Of a stretch of DNA of 64,000 nucleotides, positions 1 to 10,877 are shown piece after piece. The position numbers and the translations under genes are program-made. Position 1 is the stretch's first letter. Each line of letters starts with the position of its first letter. The notes under the pieces are model-generated. The model saw only the letters and a list, made by a program, of their open reading frames with translations, did no database searches and had not been told where the DNA came from. Origin of the DNA: Mesostigma viride (lineage: Eukaryota > Streptophyta > Mesostigmatophyceae > Mesostigmatales > Mesostigmataceae); assembly GCA_009746045.1 (NCBI GenBank), contig RPFO01000034.1:981786-1045785 (forward strand), read 5' to 3'.

Positions 1-2640
1 CCATGGCGACCGTGAAAATCTAAGTGACGGTTTTTAGAACACATTAAGGAAAGCGATTGCGTTTTAAGCCGTGATAACTCATCTATTTATCCTCAAGAAA
101 TTTACCCATCTATTCGGGGAAACAGGAAAAAGCGGGCATTTCGCGAGCTCGGGTCAGGTCCGCTGCATTTTCAGCGGCCCGCCCCCGAAAAGTCTCACCG
201 GAAACTTATCGAACATGGCGATGAATTAGCTCTCGCACGATTCTGTGACAAATTCAAAAAGTTTTGACCGAAAAACGTTTTGTGAAAATGACTGCCATCG
301 TAAATGCCGCGTTACGTACCGCAGCAAAAATTGGAGCTGCCAGGAGGGTGCGTGCGGGTCTGATGATGGCAACGCCCGGCCCGTAAAAATATGCCACTCT
401 GGCCTTGCTTCTTTCATTGCTTTCATCCCATTTGTGCAGGGCGCTTAAATAGCTTCTAGACTGAAGCCCAGCCTGTTTTTTTGCTGGCTCTGTTTTGTAG
501 ACCTGCGCGCATCACTGAATATCGCCTGCGATCGTTGCGGAATGAAGCATGAATACGCATGGCGCTGGTTGAGTCGACGCTGTATAGTGGAACCTGCCTT
601 TTCGGCATCCCGATTACAGCTAGGGTGAAGCCAGCCCCGTTTGCCATCCAGATTATCTGCCTGACTTTTTCCCCGAGGCTCGTGAAAGCGCCTCGTTCAT
701 GTTACGGACGCCTCGTTATTAACCATCGCTGCTCGAGGGGGAGACGTAAGCCAGCCTCCGCAAACAGCGTGATGTGCGCCTGTTAATGCTTCTAAGCGAA
801 ATTCATGGCGTGGGATCAAGCTGAGCCTGAAGACAACAAACAAAAGGTACATGTCCTTTATTCAACAGTCAGCTGAGCGTAGGTCATGTTGATGTGCAGC
901 CCTGAAGCTTATCCAGCTTTAACATGGGGCCATAAAACACGCTGCTGTGGCTCCACTTCAGCGGAATGTTGGTAAATATTTCAACCTCTTTCCTTGTCCA
1001 GATCATAATGCACCATGTTTATCAATGATAGGCGGCGTGTTCGAAACTGGGGCTGGGAGGCACGAAGAAACCAGCGGGCACCCCAGGTATGTGAAGTGCA
1101 CGCATGCTGTTGCTGCCTTGGGAAACCCAGGATTCATTGCCATTGTTATATTCAGATGTGTTGAAGCAGGCTGAGCTTATTCCTATACATGGAAGGGTGC
1201 TGCTTTGTCTTTGATATGCTTGTTGCTGCCTATGATGCATATTATTGCGGGCACAACAGAGTGCACAATGGGCATATAGCATGGCATAAGATGCATGAAT
1301 CTCACCAGGACACCTTCTACGGGCTCACAACAACATCACAATAACATCACAAAGTTCTTGCTGCCACGGCACTATAAACCACCACCCCAGCACACCTACC
1401 ACTGTTAGCCGTTGTTAGCAATGCAACGATTGCCTAATAGCAATACCAACATTCCTGCCGTTAGCATGGAGGGACCACCAGGTGCATCGTGTGCATATAC
1501 CCATGTGACAGTTATTGTAGACTCCCACCAGCAGCAACGTCCACCACCATTAGTCTCTCCTGTTAGTGTAACTGTGGCAGTGTCCCTACAACTCAGTATG
1601 CCATCTGCCATAAACGATAACGCCAGGCCCTGCACCATTGCTGCCACAATCTGCCATATTGACTTCGCCCATCGCAGCCTTGATCATGATTGCAGCCATT
1701 AGCACCTGCCCCTCTTCATCCCTTCCATTATAGCACCAGAAACTGGGGCCACATTTAGCAGCATCGCCAGCAGTGACACAACTGGCACATGGCACAACAG
1801 CTAACGCCAGTAGTATCAAAGAAGGCACCCTACTACTCAGGTGCCATTGCTATCAAGCACTGCCACAATCAATCTGTCACTACCACTTGCCAGCACCACA
1901 GGATGTCATGATCTGGCATGTTGCCACCGGGAATCTGAGTGGAGAGCTTTCACCAATCACCACAAGCCCACCCCCATGTGTTGCTTTGCACACTGTCAGC
2001 ACGACTGTTGACTTTACGCTGCCACCTGCCACATAAATTTCGCTTCCATCATGCAGCAGTAGCATCATAACCTCCATGCTAGGCCTAGACCATAACATCT
2101 ACCAGCATAACCGATAGTAGCCTTCATGATCACTGCATGGTGCCAATGGCCATGCTACTGCCATCTGCATTACCTTTTACCACATGTGCCACTCTCTTCT
2201 GCATCACTTACGGTCTCACTGCTGCTGCCTAACCTGCCTGCGGCCCCTTCGCTGGCATCAGCTCATGCCGGCCGGAGTCTGCCCAGCTCCACACGTCCTC
2301 CCGTTGGGGAGTTACGGAGCTAGTATCAACCCCAATCGAGGCCATGGATGGATGGAGACACAATCCTACCGGTCTATTGTATCTATCTAATGCCTAAACT
2401 AACATGCAAACCGAGGGACATGCCTCGTAGCTAGTTCTAGCGGTCGTGCCGGGCGTTCTTCCCATTTCCCACGATGGGTGACACGCCTCTTCCGGCCCCA
2501 CTGGAGGGGGATCGTTGTCCACTAGACAACTTGGGCCCAGATGCATGGCCTTGTTCTGCATCTTTTTCCACATCACTTTTTTTCTTGTGGTTGTTATTAT
2601 TGGTTTTTGTCATGACTATTATTATTTAAATTTAATACTA
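1..2640. other. Non-coding region, no gene recognised
   Basis: No open frame here exceeds about 120 codons and none resembles a known protein. From about 1,340 to 2,330 the plus strand is enriched in CCACCA, GCCACC and TGCCA words, which looks like a decayed low-complexity or satellite stretch. No tRNA, rRNA or clear promoter was seen. Confidence 0.5.
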
Positions 2641-2898
2641 GGCTGTACTTCTCTTTCAAAGTGGGGCGCCGACCTACAGAGACGCTCAGACACTCTCCGG
2701 GCCTGCCCAGGGTCCCAGGGGAGTACGGCAGGGTGCACCGGGCCGTACACCCCGGAGTACGGTCAGGGTGTGTCAGGAACTGGACACGTGGCGCGACCTG
2801 CGCGGGCACCTGCCAGACCCGGGCGCGCTCTGACAAGGGGGAGGGGGGCGAGGGGTCGGTCACGAAGTTTCTAGTATTATTACCATTTGTTGTGTCAC

Positions 2899-3010
2899 TT
2901 ATCAAGGAGACAACCAGCGCCGGCCAGAAATCTTATTATTATTGTTCTTATCATTTCATTATTACTATTATTATGTTTTATTCTATTTTTTATTTTATTT
3001 ATTTTTCTTT
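2899..3010 (+). repeat. Retroelement tail motif followed by an ATT-rich microsatellite
   Basis: The word ATCAAGGAGACAACCAGC followed by GCCGGCCAGAAAT and then an irregular (TTATT/ATT)n run marks what looks like the 3' end of a retroelement copy. The same word recurs at about 3,871 (+) and, reverse-complemented, at about 15,432-15,461. Sequence just upstream (2,650-2,880) is GC-rich and has no recognisable product. Confidence 0.45.
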
Positions 3011-3079
3011 CTCTCCTTTATCACTTCTCGTCGTGCGTTTACTCCTATTTATTACTATCACTGTTATGTTTGTGCAAGC

Positions 3080-3885
3080 GCAAGTGCTCTTCAAGGTCTT
3101 GGTCCTCACATACGGCGCCGAGGCATCATGCCAGTGGATGCCCACGGACCAGCTGGTCACCCGGGCTGAATGGCATAGTAACTACGATGCTCCGACAGAT
3201 CCCGAACGTAGGACTTTCCCACGCGTAGGGCACTCGAGTCTTTGTACAAGGGTATGCCTCAAATTTCCGATGAGATTAGGCAGCGTAGAATAGACTGACT
3301 TGTAGGACATCTTGCCCCGGAACCAGTCAGGTAGACACGTACCCACCCTTGGTCTGGCAGGCCCTCAGCAGCTTGGCCAGCCAGGGCGGCATATCCTGGC
3401 GTGGCCTGGCCCCAACAAGGACAAACCCAGGGATGGAAGACCAGCAATTTGACCGACCGGGAAGACCCAACAAGCTACACAGATCAGTTGCTGCCCGACC
3501 TCATGGTCCCAACTTAGTTTGAACACGTACCGCATTTCCGGCCTACATAGTAGCTTGGACTGCCATGCACCATGCATGCAGGACAATAAGAGATGCATGG
3601 TAGAGGTCCCATATCAAGGAGACAATGCCATATGGCTGTAGGAGTCTCATATGTCTGCAGGCCCACACGCCAGCCCCTGTGGGCAAGCGTGTTCCCCCAG
3701 GAGGAAGGGGCATTTCATTATAGTAGAGTAGCTAGGATTTTGGCAGATTAGATAATAGGAGTTAGCTTAGTTGTTAGTTTTCGCGGCTCCGTTCACCCCC
3801 ATGTGATGCACCCACCAGCAATGGAATTAATGGCGTGCTTGTACACCATCCGTCCCAACGGAGTCATGTTATCAAGGAGACAACC
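3080..3885 (+). mobile_element. LINE 3' fragment (end of ORF2 plus 3' UTR and tail)
   Basis: A decayed piece of the LINE that recurs through the first 22 kb. At 3,090-3,130 the frame reads VLVLTYGAEA, the hallmark segment downstream of the reverse transcriptase domain. A degraded match to the 'slyqGmprIsdEIRq' segment seen in the other copies follows near 3,240-3,290. About 500 bp of 3' sequence then leads to the family signature TCCCAACGGAGTCATGTT at 3,853-3,870. The copy is 5'-truncated, as expected from target-primed reverse transcription, and is full of frame breaks. Confidence 0.65.
3853..3870 (+). repeat. LINE-family 3' terminal signature, copy 1
   Basis: TCCCAACGGAGTCATGTT, one of seven copies of a conserved terminal word in the first 29 kb. 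Here it runs straight into a second retroelement motif (ATCAAGGAGACAACCAGC) and then an AATTT-rich tail, so one element may have inserted into the tail of another. Confidence 0.6.
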
Positions 3886-4129
3886 AGCACAGGTAACAAA
3901 GAAGGTATAATTTAATTTTAATCTTTTTTATGTTCGTTCATCCAACATATTTTTTCACTGCCTATACCCTTTCACCTTGCACTTCTTCATTGGAGTGAGC
4001 TGGACATGAGGCTTCAGACGTACGTACCTGTTGGATTGGAGATCCCGGCCGGCCGGGTACCATGGGCGCTCAAACATCGAACACCTGACCCGTACTCCAA
4101 CCGGTACATCGCCTCTAGGCCTCACCATG

Positions 4130-5449
4130 AAATGAAATAAAATTAAATTATAACATGACTCCGACGTTGGGCGAACATGTAGCACATATTCCTTGCTGGA
4201 TGGATGGAGGTGGGCGAAGCCGCGAAACCGAACTAAGCTTACTCTAGATAAGCTAATCTAGTCTAGAAAACCCTAACTACTCTACTCAGCAATTAATTAA
4301 TTAATTAACTACTCTACTCAGCAAAGCGCCCCTTCTGCTTGTGGGGAGGGGGCTCAGTGCCCACAGGCCGGGGGCTGGCGTGTGAGCCTGGACAATCTTC
4401 TGCCACCTCTTCTTGTTCTGCATGGCAGTCCAAGCAAGAGAGAGCCCGAACGGTGAATGCGGTGTTCAAACGTACTGAGCTGAGTGAGACCACTAGGTTG
4501 GCCTGCAACGTACATCTGTGTGTCGTTCATGGCATGTTTACCCAGCCGGCTTTCTAGCTAGGATCAATGTCCTTGGGTGAGGCCAGGTCACGGGATATGC
4601 CGCCCTGACGTTGTCCAAGCCGCCGGGGGCCGGCCAGACCAAGGGCGGTGTCTACCTGACTGGTGCGAGCAAGATGTCCGTCGAATGCTAGCTAGCTATC
4701 CTAGACGCTGCCTAATCTCGTCCGAAATACGAGGCATACCCTGATACAAAGACTCTAATGACCTACGCTGGGAAAACCCTACTACATCAGTCAGGACCTG
4801 TCGGAGCATCCTGTAAACCGTGCCGTCCAGCTTGGCGGCCAGTACGTGTGTCCGTACGTGAGTGTCCATGCCTTGGCGCCGTACGTAAGCACCGTGCATG
4901 AGGATCGACGACGCTAGCTATTAAGAGGACCTTGACGAGCATTCGCTTGCAGCTTGCCAAGGTCCTTCGAGTGCCAGTAGGTTTTGAGCGAACGAAGCCT
5001 AGCCCAGGCCAGGCCGATGCGGATGTCCACATCGTTGGCCAGCGGTGTCGGGGAGCATGCTCCCCATGCAGCAGTTTGAAGCGGTCACGGAACGGGACCT
5101 CGCGTCCCGTCTAGCAGCCGCGGCAGCCGCGGGTGAGCTGGTATGTATAGCCCCAATCGATCACTATCGCCTGAGTTAATTTGACACTAATCACTAAGTA
5201 CCCCATGCACCGCCCGCCCCTCTCGGTCAGACAGTCCAGCCAGGTCTGAATGTGCTCGGGGCGCCTGAGGACTGGGTGGTATCATCCGCATAAATTCCGC
5301 ATGAAGTCGGACAGGCGGTAACCGGGGCCACCGCCGCCGTGTTCGCGCTCGTTAAGCTGGATGTCCAAGCCGGGCTCAAACCCCTTAATAAGAGCAGTAA
5401 GGCGCGTACCGTCGTGCCTGGCGCATGCGCATGACGTGATCCACGACAA
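4130..5449 (-). mobile_element. LINE, 3' half of the copy interrupted by the DNA transposon
   Basis: Read on the minus strand from 5,449 down, the sequence encodes the part of the reverse transcriptase around DHVMR, then the YADDTT catalytic motif near 5,270, then the KLDGTVYRMLRQ and SLESLYQGMPRISDEIRQ segments (4,696-4,899). It ends with the C-terminal KGRFAE plus stop (near 4,315). The 3' UTR ends in the family signature (4,151-4,174) and an (AATTT)n-like tail at about 4,130-4,150. Frames are broken repeatedly, so the copy is dead. Its 5' half resumes at 11,308, beyond the inserted transposon. The matching plus-strand copy at 17.8-20.1 kb confirms the order. Confidence 0.8.
4151..4174 (-). 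repeat. LINE-family 3' terminal signature, copy 2
   Basis: On the minus strand it reads CGCCCAACGTCGGAGTCATG. A 2-bp insertion (TC) splits the usual CAACGGAG core. An AATTT-type tail follows at about 4,130-4,150. Confidence 0.6.
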
Positions 5450-5978
5450 TACACATCAATCCGACGCCGCGCCAAAGTTGTGCGCGAAAATTCCGGGGGA
5501 AATTTGACGAAATTCGGTGCGCACGGGAGATGTTGAGTGCAAATTGCAGTGCGAAGGCTATGGTAGCGTGAAAATTTATTGTGCACGGATTACGAAGCCA
5601 TTTTGGACCTGATTGCGCTTGTTCGATCGCCATTGACATAAGGAATTTTATTCTACCAAAAAAAAGTCGGCAAACAGTTAATTATTCATTGGCCACGAGG
5701 GGAAACACGCAGCTGGCGAGTTTCTCACGGCTCGAGCGCACTGACCCGTGCGTCTTCAAGGTAACCTCTAGAGCAGATAAAGACGCTTGCAATGTATCCC
5801 CACACTTTCTAACGATTCATAACATCATTTCGAAGAAACCCAGCACAGGAATTTCCTTATTTTTGCGTTTCCACGTTGCACACAATTTTCGCGTAAAAGT
5901 CAGATTTATAGGAGCGCTGACTGGGGCAAACATGCATGTCGTGGATTGCATCGCTTTTGCGTCGTTTCTTGCAGATAT

Positions 5979-7209
5979 ATGACGTCCCTTGGACGCAGTA
6001 ACATCACGCGCTGTTTATCCTGCGGGCGGGGCTCGCTGCCCACCTCTTTGGTGTGTCCGGGCTGCAGCAAGGACAACAACCAGCAGTTTTTAACACGCCA
6101 GCAGCCTTACATTGTCGCCATAAACCGGCGTGTTTACCGAGGATTGACGCCCCGCCCGCAGGCGAACAAGCATTTTACAATCTACCCATTTCCCGAGGAG
6201 GCATTCCGTGCTGCGCTGGGCCAAGCCGGCCGGAGTTGATCCACGACAGTGCGCGAAACTCGACGGCATACCCGGGCGTCTCATTCAAGAAGATTACGCG
6301 TGAAGTCACAAGCCTCGCGGAGCTGCAAACGCTGCTCCAACACGCCTGCACCGACAAGAAGGAGTGGGCAGGCGCCAAGTTAATTTTTCAAGAGCAGCGT
6401 TTCGGTGGTCGTCCCACCACTGTACCTCGAGTGGCGCAGCAACTTTGCTGAGGAAGAAACGCTTCAGGTCCGGTATTCTTACATGCTGCTGAACAGGGAG
6501 GGCAACGTGGTATATGCTTCAGATCATCCATTTTCAGTGCTGGCAGAGAAGTGGAATTTAACAGATGCAGAGAACCCAAACAAGGACCAAGCGGTGCGTG
6601 AGGGGGTGGCAGCAGCGCGCCTTGTCTTGCAGCGGTACACTGCTAGGAAGGTGTTGCATGCTGCCAACCACTGCAGGTGCTTCCTTCCAGCCTGCATTAC
6701 CCCAGCTGCAAAGGAGGCTGCTGCCAGCTTCATCTCCTCCCATCCTCATCCCTCCATACCTGGTAGCCATGTTAGCAAGGATGGGCTTAGTGATGAGGAG
6801 GATGAGGATGATGTAGCGAGCATGGCATGCAGCTCAGAGCAGGGTGACCGGCTGGAGGTGTCCCAGCTAGTGCAGGGTGACACACAGGAGGGGGGAGAGG
6901 GGGGGGGAGGAGGAGGAGGTGTTTCCCTCCTTCCACAACCCTACCGAGCATGAGAAGTGGATGGGGAAGGTGCATGTGGACACCAACTTTGAGGCTAGGA
7001 GGCTAGCTGACCAGGACACCACACGCACAGACCCCGAGGATCCCTATCGGGGCTGTGATGATGAGGATATGCGAAACATCAGGGCAGGGATTTTTAACTT
7101 CAAGGTAGATTACAAGAAGTTGGCAGCGTGGGAGGCCAAGCATGGCCCCTACGTGTGGCCACCTAAGATAGAGTATCGTGATGACAGGGGTTTCTGGGTG
7201 AAGAAGTAA
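5979..7209 (+). pseudogene. Transposon gene 1: zinc-ribbon and acidic protein, frame-broken
   Basis: Product not recognised. The likely start is the ATG at 5,979; a TTTCTTGCAG just before it could also be a splice acceptor. Near the N-terminus, CLSCGRGS...CPGC (about residues 12-27) gives two Cys-x2-Cys pairs, a plausible zinc ribbon. A hydrophilic middle follows, then an acidic patch (DEEDEDD, 6,795-6,815), a Gly/Glu run, and a C-terminus rich in aromatics (YVWPPKIEYRDDRGFWVKK, stop at 7,207). Reading the whole product needs frame changes near 6,235, 6,400 and inside the G-run at 6,893-6,920, so this copy is either slightly decayed or mis-assembled. About 405 residues in all. Its place just upstream of the probable transposase suggests an accessory DNA-binding protein (inference). 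Confidence 0.5.
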
Positions 7210-7262
7210 TGTGGCAGGTGCTATAGTTGACAACCATCATCATCATCATGGTCATGATCTGG

Positions 7263-7339
<77 letters not shown>

Positions 7340-7351
7340 GTGATGATGATG
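7263..7351 (+). repeat. (GAT)n microsatellite between the two transposon genes
   Basis: About 28 GAT triplets begin 54 bp after the stop codon of the upstream gene. The poly-His or poly-Met frames they create on either strand are artefacts of the repeat. Confidence 0.9.
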
Positions 7352-7503
7352 CATGTCATTGTAACTGATTATTGAATTTTATAATAAAGTGACTTTTCTT
7401 GTCTCATGAATTGTATGTTTTGTGAATGAATGCACTTTGGGTGCCCACCTGTGTGGTATCATGCATATGGTTTGGGGTAATGCAGTAGTGGCAATAAAGG
7501 GAA

Positions 7504-9803
7504 ATGTCACGGCTAGGTGGCAGGGTGCAACCTGGTGTGAAGGGCTTCCAACGCACAACACCTACAGCAAGCATATTACCTATAGGGGTCACTGATCACA
7601 GCCGGACTTTAAAGCGTCTGAATGAGGGTCTTGCCATCAGGCAGGCAGAGATAGGGAGGCTGAAGGAACAGAATGATGTACTGTCACGTAGAGTGCAGGA
7701 ACTAGAGGCATTGGTAGAGGAGTTGAGGAGGGAGGCCAACCTGGCCAGGCGGTATGCAAGTGAGGCACGGAGTGCGTCGGGTGTGGAGGTGGGCAGGCCA
7801 GCGGTGGGCAGGCCCCTGGGTTCCCTCGTCGGTCCAAGGGTTGTGGTTGGTAGGGCAGATCCCAGGAGGAGGGAGTATGATTTCAGTGAAAGGGTGGCCA
7901 CCTGGTTAGAAGAGACCTTTGCAGTAGAGGTGGCTGATGAGGTGATACCATCCTACCTCGCCCACAACCCTGACGTGCTAGAAGCATACATCAGGGATAG
8001 CGGGATGCTTGAGAAACTGCATGGGGATGTGGTAGGGGAGATTGAGGCAGCATGGGACCTGGTCCTTGGCATGGCATTGAAGCTTAGGATTGGGATCAGC
8101 TATGACAAATACCAGGCCTTAAGGCAGATGCTTAGCGGCTTGTTTGATCAGGCCACCCAGTCATACCTGCCTAGGACCACGAGTGCAGGGGCCCATTTCC
8201 CCAAGCTGCCCACCAAGCACAGGATAGTAGAGGAGATGAAAAAGATGCTAGAGGAGATGGATATCATGCAGAGTGAGGACGGCACGATAGTCACGTCTAG
8301 CTTGCTGGCAGCCCTGCTGCAAGACCTGCGTGCCGACCCCAGCGGGTTCGAGGGTAGGACAAAGCTCCTTTACCAAATCTTGGGGGATGGGGCCAAGATG
8401 GCCCGGGGCTTCAAGGCACTGAGCATTGCTGGCCGCCTCATGCGCCATCAGGGCCAGCCGGGTAGTGAGGTATGGATGCACCAGTCCCCTAGCAAGTTGC
8501 AGGAGCTCGTCATGTCCAAGGGGCGTGATGATGACTACAAGATCAGTATTGGAAGACGTCACGGCACGTTTGGTGGGGGAGCTGGAGGAAATCAGGCAGG
8601 CAGGGGGGGTGGTCGAGGGCAGCCTGAGGCGTGAGCTGGAGTTGTTACTAGGGGGGGACCTGGCGTGGCTGCACGCCGTGCTGGTGTTGGTGGGGTGCTC
8701 AGGTACCTACCCCTGCCCCTGGTGCCACATGAGCAAGGATCAGCTCCACGAGGGCAGGCTGGGACGCGTGGTGCACAAGCTGCGGACGCTGGAGGGCATG
8801 CAGAAGATGGCACATGCGTATGGTGAGTACCCCTATGACTGCCCTGGGTGTGGTCTTCACCTCCATGATGAGGATGACAAGGATGAGAGTGAGCCCAGGA
8901 ACCCCACACAGAGTGCAGCCTTTGCCCGGGCCCACTATGGGCAGTTCTTTGGCAGGCCACCCATCTTCAACATCCCCCTCACCCACGTCACCCTCTGCAT
9001 GCTGCACATGGAGCTCAACATGGTGACCACATGGCTGCAGAGGGTAGTGCTAGACCACCTGCTGACCAAGGATGATCGAGGACACTCTCCTGCACGTGTT
9101 GAAGGATAAGGTGCGATGCGCAGTCAAGAAGGAGCAGGTGAAGGCACGCAAGAAGACGCAGGGGAAGGGGGACTTGAGTGAGAGGGTGTCGATCATCGGC
9201 AGGGAAGCCCACAGCGTGCTCAATAGTGGTGACCTGCTGTTGGACATCGTGTTCCCACCAGGACACAACACGCGCCCTGTCATGCAGGGCTCCCTAGACG
9301 CCCTCAGAGGGTTCTGGGAGGTGGTAGCAAGGCCATTTGAGGATGATGGGGTAGAGGGCAGCCCAGTCAGGCAGGGGGTGGCAGACATGGTCAAGGCAGC
9401 TGCCATCAAGGCGGCAGATGCCTTAGTCAAAGCCACGGCAGCCGAGAACCTCACCCTCTACTACCACATAGCGGTAGACCACCTGCCAGCTGCCATTCTC
9501 AAGTGGGGTAACCTGCAGTTCTTCTCTGGCCAGGCGATAGAGCACACGCATGCACTGAAGAAGGGGGTGATGAGAACCCAGACCAACCGTCGCACCCACC
9601 CCTCCACCTGCCCCAAGGGCCAAGCCAAGCGTGCCATGGGGGTAGGGGTGCTGCAGCAGGTCACCAATGTCAAGGTGCTCAGCAAGCTGGTGGATGAGAA
9701 GATGGGGCCCAGGCCCATGTCACAGGCAGAGAAGAATAAAAGGAAAAGGATGCAGCAGGGCCGCGAGAATGTGCCTCCGGGTGTGGCATTGGCCATTAGC
9801 TAG
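7504..9803 (+). pseudogene. Transposon gene 2: probable transposase with PCxWC motif
   Basis: Three long open frames abut in order and read as one protein of about 760 residues: 7,504 to about 8,540; about 8,540 to 9,075; about 9,075 to 9,803. Each junction needs a one-base shift. In order: a heptad-rich coiled coil (about residues 35-85), a helical block containing DEVIPSYLAHNPDVLEAYI, a mid-protein metal-like motif LVGCSGTYPCPWCHMSKDQ with a second CPGC further on, the segment THVTLCMLHMELNMVTTWLQ, and a C-terminal NLQFFSGQAIEHTHALKK followed by a basic tail. Conserved Cys/His clusters plus a late Trp/His block recall transposase-like proteins of unnamed eukaryotic DNA transposons, but I make no family assignment. 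Position between matched transposon ends is the main evidence for its role. Confidence 0.55.
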
Positions 9804-10127
9804 ATGGCTAGCCGTGTTATTAGTGCATTGTATTATTATGGGCGTGTTCGATCCCCCAAGTATGCCTTCATGCATTGTTAATATAATTCATAATCTTATG
9901 ACAAGTTGTTTGGAACCTTATACACCAAAGTGGAATGATTGCCATGCACATATATGTGATAAAACCCTTTGGGAAAAATAGAAAACTGCATTTTCTGTGC
10001 TATGGTTGCTAGCATCTGTCACCATTTGGTCATCCAACCAGCCTGAAACTTTGTGGACATGCTGAATGGGATGTGTTTAGAACATGTGCAAAGTTCCAGG
10101 CCCAACTGAGTTCATTTGATGTCATTA

Positions 10128-10273
10128 TATATGTTAAAAATATAATTACTTACAGCAGAGTGAAATCACTCAAACCAAAGCAAACGCCCAGCTATAAACA
10201 TATATATTAAAAATATAATTACTTACAGCAGAGTGAAATCACTCAAACCAAAGCAAACGCCCAGCTATAAACC
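10128..10273. repeat. 73-bp tandem duplication
   Basis: Two nearly identical adjacent copies, both containing AATATAATTACTTACAGCAG and ending in GCCCAGCTATAAAC, offset by 73 bp. No gene lies within it. Confidence 0.85.
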
Positions 10274-10340
10274 TATATACAGAGCCATGTCAAAGCTCTA
10301 TACTACGATAAGACCAATGGAAACGCCTAACGGGAGGAAC

Positions 10341-10877
10341 CTAATAGCCCTGCTGCACCGCAAAATCAGCCCGCGCACGGCGGAGCATGATGTCAGCCAT
10401 GGCCCGAGTCAGCGCCACCGACAAGCGCTGACGCCAATATGACGTCCAGGTCCGCGCCGACCATGGGGCCCGCTGGCCCTCCAGGTCCAGCCGGTCCTCC
10501 CGGAGCCGGCAACACTCCTTGAAGAAGGCGGAGGTCAGGGGCCCCATGGCCCCAAACTCCTCCAGGACAAAGGGCACCACACGATGGTGCCCGACGTCGC
10601 CGTAGGCCAGGAGCTTGGCCCGCTCCGCCCGGTCCGCCGTGTAACCTGCCGTGAGGGAGGCCCCAGCCACGTGGCTAAGAGCCAAGGGCCGCGCCACCGA
10701 AAGGTCAATAAGCAGATGCCGGCCACCCCCCTCAAAGTCCAGCACCACGATGTCAGGCCGGTGGTTGGGGGAATAGAAGGCAGCGCCATCCGCATCCTCG
10801 GACCGGATGTTCGCGTGGGGGAAAACTGACCGAATCATGGCGAGCACCACCGTCAGGAGGACAGTGTGCAAATACAA
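10341..10877 (-). CDS. Putative PD-(D/E)XK nuclease-like protein, retroelement-associated
   Basis: An uninterrupted 178-codon frame on the strand opposite the two transposon genes. The core reads NHRPDIVVLDFEGG (about residues 38-51), then HLLIDLSVARP, then ERAKLLAY. This PD, acidic and lysine spacing fits a restriction-type nuclease fold. The following segment VVPFVLEEFGAMGP and a C-terminal helical, Arg-rich end resemble nuclease domains found at the C-terminus of some plant and algal reverse-transcriptase polyproteins (recalled, not searched). The frame starts abruptly with no obvious promoter, so it is probably the captured 3' end of another retroelement rather than a free gene. It lies between the two copies of the transposon's 190-bp direct repeat. 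Confidence 0.45.
   Translation of the reverse strand: MYLHTVLLTVVLAMIRSVFPHANIRSEDADGAAFYSPNHRPDIVVLDFEGGGRHLLIDLSVARPLALSHVAGASLTAGYTADRAERAKLLAYGDVGHHRVVPFVLEEFGAMGPLTSAFFKECCRLREDRLDLEGQRAPWSARTWTSYWRQRLSVALTRAMADIMLRRARADFAVQQGY

Noticed and set aside
2661..3293. 210-codon plus-strand frame
   Set aside because: It runs across an unrelated GC-rich stretch, an ATT microsatellite and a LINE fragment; no single gene would combine these.
7163..7354. Poly-histidine frame on the minus strand
   Set aside because: Reading of the (GAT)n microsatellite.
8530..9080. Programmed frameshifting in the transposase gene
   Set aside because: No slippery heptamer with downstream structure was evident at either junction; ordinary decay or sequence error is simpler.
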